64,000 nucleotides of DNA, from assembly GCA_017745595.1 (NCBI GenBank), contig WMBV01000003.1, positions 1 through 64,000 on the forward strand, in the 5' to 3' direction. Under the pieces are notes generated by a model. That model was not told the origin of the DNA. It made no database searches and saw only the letters and a list, made by a program, of their open reading frames with translations. How positions within the stretch are numbered: the first letter of the stretch is position 1; each line of letters opens with the position of its first letter. The position numbers and the translations under genes were made by a program. Below, in pieces: positions 1 through 7,145 of this stretch. The stretch is from Bordetella petrii. GTDB taxonomy: Bacteria; Pseudomonadota; Gammaproteobacteria; Burkholderiales; Burkholderiaceae_B.

Positions 1-74
1 TCGCCGAACGACTTCAGTAACTCTGCGGGAATGCTCGGCAACTCGGCCAGCGGGGTCTTGGGTTTGCGTGGCAT
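1..74 (-). CDS. Transposase N terminus, cut by window edge
   Basis: Twenty-four codons of a gene that runs off the left edge. The Lys/Pro-rich start followed by a PAELL segment is typical of IS256-type transposases. No catalytic residues are visible because only the extreme N terminus is present, so whether the gene is intact cannot be judged. Confidence 0.5.
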   Translation of the reverse strand, partial: MPRKPKTPLAELPSIPAELLKSFG

Positions 75-130
75 ACATACTCCTTGGCGGTATGTTATGC
101 CCTAAACACGAAATTACTGACAGACCCGAG
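1..130 (-). mobile_element. Edge of an IS256-type insertion sequence (partial)
   Basis: The first 74 bases, read on the minus strand, begin a protein MPRKPKTPLAELPSIPAELL at the ATG complement of 72-74, preceded by a good AAGGAG ribosome binding site. This resembles the N terminus of IS256-family transposases, by recall of the family. The stretch ending near 125-130 (acgaaattactgacagaccc) would be the terminal inverted repeat. Only the 5' end of the transposase is in the window, so the family call and the outer boundary are inferences. Confidence 0.5.
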
Positions 131-189
131 ACACTAGCTGCCTAAGCATTGCTTACTTAACCACCATCACACATTAAGGTAGGAAATCT

Positions 190-576
190 ATGCTTCGTTT
201 AGACTTCATTGCAAAATTCGTTGCGCCAATCGCCGCCGGCTTGTTCGCCACCGCTGCATTTGCGCACCCTTCGCTGGTGTCGTCGACGCCCGCCGACAAA
301 TCTCAGGTCACTGCACCTGCCACTATCGATTTGAAGTTTTCCGAAACGCTCGTGTCGCAATTCTCTGCCGCTAGCTTGTCCATGACAGGCATGGCCGGTA
401 TGCCGAATCACGGTGCGATGAAGATAAGCGCCAGCGTGTCCGGTGCCAGTGATGGAAAAACCATGATTATTACACCGGCACAAGCATTGCAGCCAGGCGA
501 GTACCGCGTGGAATGGCGCGCAGTTTCGTCGGATACGCATCCGATCACCGGTAATGTGGATTTCCAGGTGAAATAA
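190..576 (+). CDS. copC: CopC-family periplasmic copper-binding protein
   Basis: A 128-aa exported protein. Residues 1-25 are a signal peptide ending AFA, so the mature chain starts with His26, the residue CopC proteins use together with later Asp/His residues to bind Cu(II). The body is a single CopC beta-barrel domain; a Met-rich stretch (TGMAGMPNHGAM, around residues 66-77) could bind Cu(I). The C-terminal SSDTHPITGNVDF segment is the family signature. It ends three bases before copD, the usual partner, so the pair probably hands copper to the inner-membrane protein CopD. GC content is lower than in the host genes to the right. Confidence 0.9.
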   Translation: MLRLDFIAKFVAPIAAGLFATAAFAHPSLVSSTPADKSQVTAPATIDLKFSETLVSQFSAASLSMTGMAGMPNHGAMKISASVSGASDGKTMIITPAQALQPGEYRVEWRAVSSDTHPITGNVDFQVK

Positions 577-579
577 CCC

Positions 580-1506
580 ATGGCTGGGGATTGGTTGACT
601 ATCGCGTTGCGCCTCGCACTCTATCTGGACGTGGCGGCGGCATTTGGCGTCGCCATGTTCGGTGTCTACGCTTTGGGGCATGACGAGCGATCTTCTGCGA
701 TCTCAAGACGTTATCGAATACTTGTTGGCGCGTTTGCAGTAATCGGCATTGCATTGTCAATGTGGGCATTGGCGCTCATGGCCAAGGTCATGTCTGGCGC
801 GCAAAACTACGCCGAGCTGTCGACGCATGTATTCGAAATGCTCCTTACAGGTACCCATTTGGGAATCGCCTGGTGCGTTCGTATCCTAGCGCTGATGACT
901 TGTGCAGTCATCGCAATACTCAAATTGAATCCAAGATTGCGATTTTCTGTTATGGCAGTCTCAAGCGGCGTGGGACTTGCGACACTTGCCTGGGCGGGCC
1001 ACGGCGCTATGGATGATGGCGTGCGCGGATACATTCATCTCGCTTCCGACGTCATGCACCTCTGGGCGGCGGGCGCCTGGATAGGCGCTTTGGTTGCCTT
1101 CTTTATGCTTGCAGTAATCAAGCCGGGCACCGCTCACGGTTCGGTAGAACTCCTGAGCCGAGCTTCCAATGGCTTCGCACGGATTGGTACGCTGATCGTG
1201 GCAACGCTGGTCGTGAGTGGAGTCCTCAATTACTTGATGATCGCTGGACCATCTCTTAGTCCGCTTTCCTCAACGCTTTATGGCCGTCTGCTTTTAGGGA
1301 AGCTCTTGTTATTTGGAGGAATGCTCGCGCTTGCGGCGGCGAATCGGTTTAGGTTGAGTCCCGCTCTGGAAGCGTCGCTGAAAGGCGAAAATCGCACGCA
1401 GGCAGTTGTCAAACTACGGCAGAGTCTGTTCATGGAGGCAAGCTTAGCGGTTCTGATTTTCGCGGGTGTCGCATGGCTAGGCATTCTTTCTCCCAACGGA
1501 ACCTAA
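580..1506 (+). CDS. copD: CopD-family inner membrane copper protein
   Basis: A 308-aa protein of about eight hydrophobic segments, the size and pattern of the CopD domain family. CopD is known as the membrane partner of CopC and is thought to move copper across the inner membrane. Conserved-looking His residues lie in or near membrane segments (GTHLGIAW, AGHGAMDD, SDVMHLWAAGAW). The start codon follows copC almost directly, which indicates one transcript. A degenerate second copy of the C-terminal part lies about 350 bp downstream. Confidence 0.9.
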   Translation: MAGDWLTIALRLALYLDVAAAFGVAMFGVYALGHDERSSAISRRYRILVGAFAVIGIALSMWALALMAKVMSGAQNYAELSTHVFEMLLTGTHLGIAWCVRILALMTCAVIAILKLNPRLRFSVMAVSSGVGLATLAWAGHGAMDDGVRGYIHLASDVMHLWAAGAWIGALVAFFMLAVIKPGTAHGSVELLSRASNGFARIGTLIVATLVVSGVLNYLMIAGPSLSPLSSTLYGRLLLGKLLLFGGMLALAAANRFRLSPALEASLKGENRTQAVVKLRQSLFMEASLAVLIFAGVAWLGILSPNGT

Positions 1507-2047
1507 TATTTGACATGCGTTAGGGGGATGCAGACTAACGACCGGGTGGGAGGTTGTCATAAACACGCGCTATTAACGGCGCGGAGAAAGCAGGCGTAGT
1601 TTTTGCAAAAGGAGCAATCATGAACTCATATTGGCTGCCTCCCTTCAGCACGTGTTCTGTATCTGCTCTCGTTAGTTTTGCCGCAGTCCGAGCGGCGAAG
1701 TAGATGAGGCTGTTAGTAGATGGAGGAGCGTCGTGCATTTTTCAGGGGCGAGGAATATGGTGCAGGTAAGCCGCTTCGAATGCACGGTCTGCTAATCGAT
1801 TGGTGCATCCGTGGAGGCGAAGGTGGGAGGAAGATCGCCACCGTCAGCAATGATGTTGTTCGTCTATGTTCGGCGCTTGATCACGCTGATTCGCTGTTTA
1901 AGGCTAACCGCCGCCGCGGCTGTATCAAGCTTGAGAGCCTGTTCATGGAATCGACGCTCGCCGTATCTTGGCAAGTATGGATTGGTTGGGAGTACTCTCT
2001 CCTGTAGCAGCGCGAGTAGCGCAATCGACTACTGGCTTTGACTTACA
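1507..2047. other. Degenerate intergenic stretch between copD and cytochrome c gene
   Basis: About 540 bases without a convincing intact gene. It holds a 27-codon ORF (1621-1704) with a good AAAGGAG site but no recognisable homology, and, further right, a decayed copD end listed separately. The stretch looks like the scar of a rearrangement or duplication in the copper block. Confidence 0.6.
1850..2020 (+). pseudogene. Remnant of a second copD C terminus
   Basis: In one frame the sequence encodes ESLFMESTLAV, matching QSLFMEASLAV near the C terminus of the intact copD. After a frame change it continues WLGVLSP, matching WLGILSP at the very end of copD. Upstream bases also resemble the preceding NRF-rich segment, but out of frame. 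The two similar blocks in the right order and spacing, split over two frames, indicate a frameshifted 3' fragment of another copD copy rather than a gene. Confidence 0.6.
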
Positions 2048-2089
2048 TTGGACTCGTTAATTACCACCGACTGGAATACTCATCAGGCT

Positions 2090-2578
2090 ATGGCATTTCT
2101 CCAATTCAATAGAAAATGGGCCGTTGCAGCCATTGGTATGACTGCCGTTGGGGGAGCATCCCTATTGTATTGGGTCAACCTTCCGTCCAGTGCGACGTTC
2201 ATCGATCCCACGAACTCAGGGCATGTTATGCAGGGGAAGGCTATTTATGCGTACGCTTGCGCTGCTTGCCATGGGGCAAAGTTGCAGGGACAGCCACGTT
2301 GGCGTGAGCGCTTAGCCAATGGACGACTGCCCGCGCCGCCACACGATGATACTGGCCATACCTGGCACCATCCCGATGCAGTGCTTTTTGATCTAGTGAA
2401 AAACGGCCTGATTCCAGGACGAACCGCGCCATCGGACTATCAGAGCGACATGCCAGCATTCGGTAGTACGTTGAGCGATGAACAGATTATTGCGGTGCTC
2501 GCCTACATCAAGAGCACGTGGTCGTCCGACGTCCTGCGCATGCAGAAGGAAGTGACCGAACAGCAGCGGCCGCGGTGA
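2090..2578 (+). CDS. Membrane-anchored class I cytochrome c
   Basis: The ATG at 2090 gives 162 aa; an upstream TTG at 2048 is less likely. A hydrophobic segment near residues 10-30 is an uncleaved anchor or signal peptide. The heme-binding CAACH motif lies at residues 57-61 and a late MPAFG segment supplies the probable axial Met. The C-terminal LSDEQIIAVLAYIKSTW helix is typical of mono-heme cytochromes c. It is a periplasmic electron carrier; next to copper genes it may pass electrons to or from a copper-redox step, which is inference. Confidence 0.8.
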   Translation: MAFLQFNRKWAVAAIGMTAVGGASLLYWVNLPSSATFIDPTNSGHVMQGKAIYAYACAACHGAKLQGQPRWRERLANGRLPAPPHDDTGHTWHHPDAVLFDLVKNGLIPGRTAPSDYQSDMPAFGSTLSDEQIIAVLAYIKSTWSSDVLRMQKEVTEQQRPR

Positions 2579-2609
2579 CGACGCTGGTCTGCAGCTCGCT
2601 TCTTCGATA

Positions 2610-3044
2610 CTAGAAATTTGCGTACGCTTTGGACTGGGCGCCCGGACCCAGGGTGTAGACGGTGAGAGGTCCTGCCTGGTCACCGGGCATGCCCGGCGCG
2701 CCCACCGGCATGCCGGGAAGCGATAACCCCTGGCCTGCAATGTGCTCCGAGAGCATCCGCTTGACATACTTGGCAGGCACCAGGCCTTCTACTACATGGC
2801 CTTCAATCAGTGCTGTATGGCAGCCAGCAAGGCTCGCGGGGACATGGTATTTCGCCTTGATGGAGGCGAGATCACGTGTGTTGATAGTCTCCACGGCAAA
2901 GCCGTTGGCTTCCATGTATGCGGCCCATCGATCGCAGCATCCGCAGTCGGGATTTTTGTACATTTTGACAGGGATACCGGCGGCAAAGACTGAGAGCGGC
3001 AGGCCGAGCGCCACACCCAAGGCCAATTTCTTTACTGTGTGCAT
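2610..3044 (-). CDS. DUF411-family exported metal-binding protein
   Basis: A 144-aa protein with a signal peptide (residues 1-22, ending FAAG) and the DUF411 domain. A CGCC cluster at residues 34-37 and later His/Cys residues (AGCHTALIEGHVVEGLVP) are the family's likely metal ligands. The C terminus is Gly/Met/Pro-rich (LPGMPVGAPGMPG), suggesting an extra Cu(I)-binding tail. DUF411 proteins are repeatedly found in copper and silver loci. It ends convergently with the cytochrome c gene and lies 3' of the split dsbD pair. Exact function is unknown. Confidence 0.85.
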   Translation of the reverse strand: MHTVKKLALGVALGLPLSVFAAGIPVKMYKNPDCGCCDRWAAYMEANGFAVETINTRDLASIKAKYHVPASLAGCHTALIEGHVVEGLVPAKYVKRMLSEHIAGQGLSLPGMPVGAPGMPGDQAGPLTVYTLGPGAQSKAYANF

Positions 3045-3161
3045 GATAAATGTTCCTCTTGAGGTGATTTACCGAACGTTGAAAGTCATGATTCGTCCGC
3101 AGTCGCCATATCCTACGCTTGACAGGATCTTTGTTTGCTCCGCGTGGCGCGGGTTCCGCAG

Positions 3162-3671
3162 TTAGACTTGCTCCTGAACGACAGAAATCGTCGCAGGTGC
3201 GAGACAGATCCCTTGATCGTTGCAGGCCTGAACCCGCATGACGAGGTGTTCGCCCGCGTCGATCTCGATTTGATGCACCGGAATGCGCGTGCCGTCATCG
3301 TAAACCATGATATCGGTTGTATCGATCTTGATTCCACTATTTTTGCCGGCCGGGTAATCAGCTTGCACTGAACGCTCCTCGCCATCGCCCACAACGAGTA
3401 CGGAAGTCGGGATCAGGTTGTCTAGAGAGGCTGGGTTGGCGTTGACGTGCCAACCGTCGCCAATGTGCAGCGTAATTACTCCGTCCTGTCCCGTCTTCGT
3501 GAGTGATGCCTTGACATGATTGGCCGAATCGGCAAATTCTGTATACGTAGTGATGCCGCCCGCAGGCGAATCGAGGGAAGTCTGGAGCGTGCCAGCAATC
3601 AGGAGGGCGACGCCCGCGACGACCACGATAGCGGCAAGCATGCCTAGTCCGTATCGGGTCTGGCGATTCAT
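3162..3671 (-). CDS. DsbD alpha-domain-like periplasmic protein
   Basis: A 169-aa protein with one N-terminal membrane anchor (residues 9-27) and a periplasmic domain like the N-terminal (alpha) domain of DsbD. The C-terminal part carries a Cys pair in CNDQGIC, the pattern used in the alpha domain for thiol exchange. Its ATG overlaps the stop codon of the next-upstream gene by ATGA, so the two are translationally coupled. Together they supply all three DsbD domains as two proteins. Likely role: keep periplasmic copper-protein cysteines reduced. Confidence 0.75.
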   Translation of the reverse strand: MNRQTRYGLGMLAAIVVVAGVALLIAGTLQTSLDSPAGGITTYTEFADSANHVKASLTKTGQDGVITLHIGDGWHVNANPASLDNLIPTSVLVVGDGEERSVQADYPAGKNSGIKIDTTDIMVYDDGTRIPVHQIEIDAGEHLVMRVQACNDQGICLAPATISVVQEQV

Positions 3672-4855
3672 GATCCGTTCTCCTGTGTCAGGGTTTTGTT
3701 CAGCGCTTGCACTAGGCTGGTGCTGGTAAAAAGACCCGAGAGCGCTTGCACTTCGCGCCCCTTGTCATCGAGCACGACGGCAAAGGGCAGGCCCACCCCA
3801 CCGTGCGAGGCGAGTAGGTGTTCAAGAATCGGGGCGGGGCGAGTGAGATCCACCTGCAGTGGAACGGTTCCAGTGTGTTTCAGGGCCGCGACGACATCTC
3901 TGTCCGCATACACCGTTTTCTCCAGAACCTTGCAGTTGATGCACCACTGAGCGGTAAATTCCATTAAGACAGGCCGACCGAGCGTGGGTAGGGCCTCTAC
4001 ATCGGTAGCGCGCAACCGTTGCCACGCGATGGCGGTTTCTGACGACTGGCCGAGTCCAGAACCGAAGTAGCCGAGCACTACCGCTATGACACCCACCGAT
4101 ATTGCGGCTGTTCGGGCACTGCGCTCTGTGGCCCGCTGGAACGTGACGGCCGCCCATCCGAGTATGGCGATAAGCAGCGCTATCCATATGGGGGTACCCC
4201 ACGCGGCGGGTAGCACGCTTTGTGCGTAAAAAAGTGCTGCTGCGAGCAGCAACCAGCCAAAGCTTTGCTGCACAACTGCCGTCCATGCTCCGGCACGTGG
4301 CATACGCTTGAGTAGGCTCGGTCGCAAAATGAGCACGACATAAGGTGCCGCCAGTCCCAGACCGATTGCGACAAAGATAACGAGAATGTTGGCAAGCGGT
4401 TGTGCTAGCGCAAAGACCAACACGCCGCCCAGAAGCGGCCCGGTGCAGGGAGTGGACAGTAGCGCGCTTACCAGTCCAGAGACGAAAGGTTCAAGCAGAC
4501 GTCTGCCGCGCAGCGTTACCAAAGCATTGGGCAGAGGCAGGCTGCGCCCAAAGAAACTCAGAATGGCCAAGGCGGTAAGCAGAGCGCTCATGGCAATCAG
4601 GAGTGGTCGCGACTGGAAGAGCACTCCCCAACGCCACTGCAAGAGGGAGGTGGCCAATCCCAAGCTGCCAAAAAAAGCTACTGATCCGGCAGCAAAGAGT
4701 GCTGCGGAGGTCACGCGCATCGCCTGACGTTCGCCCGCTTCGCGCAACACTGCGCGTACCTTGAGCGGCACAGCGGGCAGGACACACGGAGTGAGATTGA
4801 GCAGCAGTCCGGCACCGATAGCCAACAGGGTTTGGACCAGCAACGGTGCGCTCAT
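3668..4855 (-). CDS. DsbD-like thiol:disulfide transporter (membrane plus thioredoxin domains)
   Basis: The ATG at 4855 (MSAPLLVQ) gives 395 aa; a longer start at 4897 adds an unlikely leader. The first two thirds are eight hydrophobic segments with the paired redox cysteines in LTPCVLPAVPLK and STPCTGPLLGG, as in the DsbD beta domain. The C-terminal domain has the thioredoxin-type WCINCK active site. It moves electrons from cytoplasmic thioredoxin to the periplasm. The alpha domain is encoded separately by the overlapping next gene. Location in a copper locus fits ScsB-like proteins, which guard against copper-driven thiol oxidation. Confidence 0.85.
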   Translation of the reverse strand: MSAPLLVQTLLAIGAGLLLNLTPCVLPAVPLKVRAVLREAGERQAMRVTSAALFAAGSVAFFGSLGLATSLLQWRWGVLFQSRPLLIAMSALLTALAILSFFGRSLPLPNALVTLRGRRLLEPFVSGLVSALLSTPCTGPLLGGVLVFALAQPLANILVIFVAIGLGLAAPYVVLILRPSLLKRMPRAGAWTAVVQQSFGWLLLAAALFYAQSVLPAAWGTPIWIALLIAILGWAAVTFQRATERSARTAAISVGVIAVVLGYFGSGLGQSSETAIAWQRLRATDVEALPTLGRPVLMEFTAQWCINCKVLEKTVYADRDVVAALKHTGTVPLQVDLTRPAPILEHLLASHGGVGLPFAVVLDDKGREVQALSGLFTSTSLVQALNKTLTQENGS

Positions 4856-5055
4856 GCCGTAAATCTCAGACGAAGAGGCGCGAGGCTGTGGCCTCACTGC
4901 TGTGAGTGAGGCCCGTGCCTGTGGGATTCAGCATGCGATATCGGCGGGAATGCAGGAATGTGAATACGGGCGTAGTGCAATAGGCCTCCGAGCCGATGCC
5001 AGGTGACGCAAGAAGAGACCCTCTGCAGTTCGGTTTCACTCCGTGACCTCGCATC

Positions 5056-5310
5056 CTACTGCGAAGCCTTCGAGCCTATTTGTGCGACCGGATCTACGTC
5101 TACGTGGGGCCGGTCAGCCTCTTTTGCTTGATTTTGGCCACCCATCGCTTTCATCATGAATAGCATCGACAACGGGCAAACCAGCACCAGCAACAACGGG
5201 GCCACACCCAGTAGCGTTTCACGCATACCAGGAAGGAGTGCGTAGGCTGCGGCGATAGCCGCCACGACTCCCACGGCCACATACGCCATCGTCTTTTTGC
5301 TGCATTGCAT
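5056..5310 (-). CDS. DUF2933-type small membrane protein
   Basis: The ATG at 5310 with a GGAGG site gives 84 aa. Two hydrophobic segments are joined by a short loop, followed by a Met-rich turn (SMLFMMKAMGG) and a polar tail. The pattern fits DUF2933, a short family often found in copper/silver loci and with no known function. It lies 15 bases downstream of the Met/His-rich exported protein gene and probably shares its transcript. Confidence 0.7.
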   Translation of the reverse strand: MQCSKKTMAYVAVGVVAAIAAAYALLPGMRETLLGVAPLLLVLVCPLSMLFMMKAMGGQNQAKEADRPHVDVDPVAQIGSKASQ

Positions 5311-5360
5311 TTTGGGTTCCTCCAAATCGGGCAAGCTAAGGTTCAATCGTTACGTTCCAG

Positions 5361-5669
5361 CTACTTGCCCTCAGGGACTTTGACCTGATCGGCATACTTG
5401 CTAAGAATATCCCCCATAGCCTTCATCATTGCGGCATGCATCTGCATCGAAAGCTTTTCGTTGCCAGGAGGCAACTGAGCCATCATGGGACAATTTTTCA
5501 TCATCCCCATCATGTCCCCCATAGGCATGTTCTTGCCGTTGCCCTGCATGTCGTGCATGCCGGTGTTCATGTTGCCGCCATCGTGTGCGGGGGTTGCGGC
5601 GATGGCGGGCACGCCGAATGCCATGGCAGTTGACGTCACAATGCCGGCAAGAAGGGTTTTCGTGTTCAT
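5361..5669 (-). CDS. Exported Met/His-rich small protein
   Basis: A 102-aa protein with a signal peptide (residues 1-24, ending AIAA). The mature chain is dense in Met and His (GMHDMQGNGKNMPMGDMMGMM, then a Cys in NCPMM), a composition used by periplasmic Cu(I)/Ag(I) binders. No named domain is recognised. It is first in a short leftward pair with the DUF2933 gene. A copper-buffer role is inferred from composition and neighbours. Confidence 0.7.
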   Translation of the reverse strand: MNTKTLLAGIVTSTAMAFGVPAIAATPAHDGGNMNTGMHDMQGNGKNMPMGDMMGMMKNCPMMAQLPPGNEKLSMQMHAAMMKAMGDILSKYADQVKVPEGK

Positions 5670-5908
5670 ATCTGCTCCTGAAAATTAACGGTTGGCCGAT
5701 AGATGAATAGACAAGAAACTGTTCGATGCGTTCAATTTTTCGGCGACCATCGATAGCGATAAAGAGGGTTTCACCTTAGGCAACGTTTCAAGCGCCCTTT
5801 AGTTAGTGGCACCAGACAAGAGGCATAGTCGTGGGCAACACCTCACCGAAGATCATTGCGGCCTTCGTGTTGCCCGATGTCCTAGCGACGCACGCGTTCA
5901 TTGAAGAC

Positions 5909-6187
5909 TCAGTTGCGTGCGGAATCCGGATTGGAGCGCAAGCGTACATACTCTGCATAGTGAGCCCGATAATCCGTTGAGGCATAGACGCTCGGATCCA
6001 CTTCCGCTCGTTTTTGAAGACGTTCCATCCCCGCACGTTTCCAGAGCGCGAGATCGGCCTGAACTTGAGCACGAGTGAGCGAGGAATTTGCAACGTTCGC
6101 GGAACCGCTCGGCAAGGGATCCGCATTGGCGCCCGAAGCGGTGGCGAACAGAACAGAAGCGATGGTCACAATAGCAAGTCGATTCAT
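5909..6187 (-). CDS. DUF4148-like exported protein
   Basis: Starting at the ATG at 6187 (GAGG about 11 bases upstream) gives 92 aa with a clear signal peptide (residues 1-23, ending SGANA). The mature protein contains SLTRAQVQADLALWKRAGM, the short conserved helix seen in DUF4148 proteins, which are small exported proteins common in Burkholderiales. No catalytic residues are visible; function unknown. Confidence 0.7.
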   Translation of the reverse strand: MNRLAIVTIASVLFATASGANADPLPSGSANVANSSLTRAQVQADLALWKRAGMERLQKRAEVDPSVYASTDYRAHYAEYVRLRSNPDSARN

Positions 6188-6412
6188 GGTAATCATCCTC
6201 AATAAAGGGGTAATGCCTCGCGCATCCAGAGACACTGCCTTTTCTAAATTCGGCAAGCCGTTCGTACAAGCGGGGTATCCGATGTGCGCCTTGGGTGCCG
6301 GGATGCGTAAGAACAATTCTGACAGGGGGAGCCTGACCCCAATCCAACAGTAGTATTACTTTTTCGTCAGCTATGAAGAATTGGTTCCAAGTTTTCTGGC
6401 TCGCCCATTAGG

Positions 6413-6616
6413 TCACCATTTCTTAAAAAGATGCTTCACCAGCGCTGCGATGGCAAGAATAAGCACCGCGGCGATGAGCAGCAGAAAAATAACCATCAGC
6501 CACATCATCCCGCCCATCATGGCCTCTCCCATCATCTGCGCCTGAGCATTGCCAGATCGCAGTGCCAACGTAACGCACACAGAGAAGGACGTTAATGTCC
6601 TTGCGAATGTCATCAT
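6413..6616 (-). CDS. Small exported/membrane Met-rich protein
   Basis: The ATG at 6616 (GAAGGAAG upstream) gives 67 aa: a signal-like N terminus ending AQAQ, a Met-rich stretch (MMGEAMMGGMMWLM), one strong membrane segment (VIFLLLIAAVLILAIAALV) and a basic tail KHLFKKW. No family is recognised. It lies between the DUF4148 gene and cusF, so it may be the last gene of the cus transcript. Confidence 0.55.
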   Translation of the reverse strand: MMTFARTLTSFSVCVTLALRSGNAQAQMMGEAMMGGMMWLMVIFLLLIAAVLILAIAALVKHLFKKW

Positions 6617-6757
6617 AAGCAGCACTTCCTTCTTCGACAGGCTGCCGCGAACCCATACGCACAAAGCACACAGCAGTCAATCCACACAGGCGAAGTATTA
6701 AAGAGTGACGGTGTGGCATCGGTGTGCCCTGTTACCGATGCCACATCATGGGAAGGG

Positions 6758-7144
6758 TTACTGCGTCGGTGTGATCTTCGTTATGACGGGCGAAGAACTC
6801 CCATTACGAAGAGAGAATTTCACTTTGTCCCCCACTTTGAGGCCCTGGAGCAGTTTTTTTTCCGCGACGGGAAAACTCATTGTCATGGCAGGCCAGTTCA
6901 AGGATTTGATTGGGCCATGCGATAGTTTGACGGTGCCAGACTGCGTGTCCAGGGCGTCGATCGCTCCGGTCCCTTCAGCACTTTGCGCGGTCGAATCCGA
7001 ATTACTTGATTGGGACATTCCCATTTGCTTCATTGGCATCTGTTGCATCTGGCTCGAGGACATGCCTTGCATGCCGGCCGCCATTGCGGGTGAGGCCAGC
7101 GTGGTAAGCATGATGAGCGGAATGGTAAAACGTGGAGACTTCAT
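6758..7144 (-). CDS. cusF: CusF-like periplasmic copper/silver chaperone
   Basis: A 128-aa protein with a signal peptide ending AMAA and a Met/Gln/Ser-rich linker (residues 24-50). The C-terminal domain (about residues 58-128) has the CusF metal site: His in KLSHGPI, Trp in LNWPAM and the two Met of AMTMSF. CusF delivers Cu(I)/Ag(I) to the CusCBA pump. It is the last pump gene, starting two bases before the cusA stop region. A second CusF domain is fused to CusB. Confidence 0.9.
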   Translation of the reverse strand: MKSPRFTIPLIMLTTLASPAMAAGMQGMSSSQMQQMPMKQMGMSQSSNSDSTAQSAEGTGAIDALDTQSGTVKLSHGPIKSLNWPAMTMSFPVAEKKLLQGLKVGDKVKFSLRNGSSSPVITKITPTQ

Positions 7145-7145
7145 T

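Noticed and set aside
1535-1738. 67-codon minus-strand frame after copD
   Set aside because: No ribosome binding site or homology; located in a decayed stretch.
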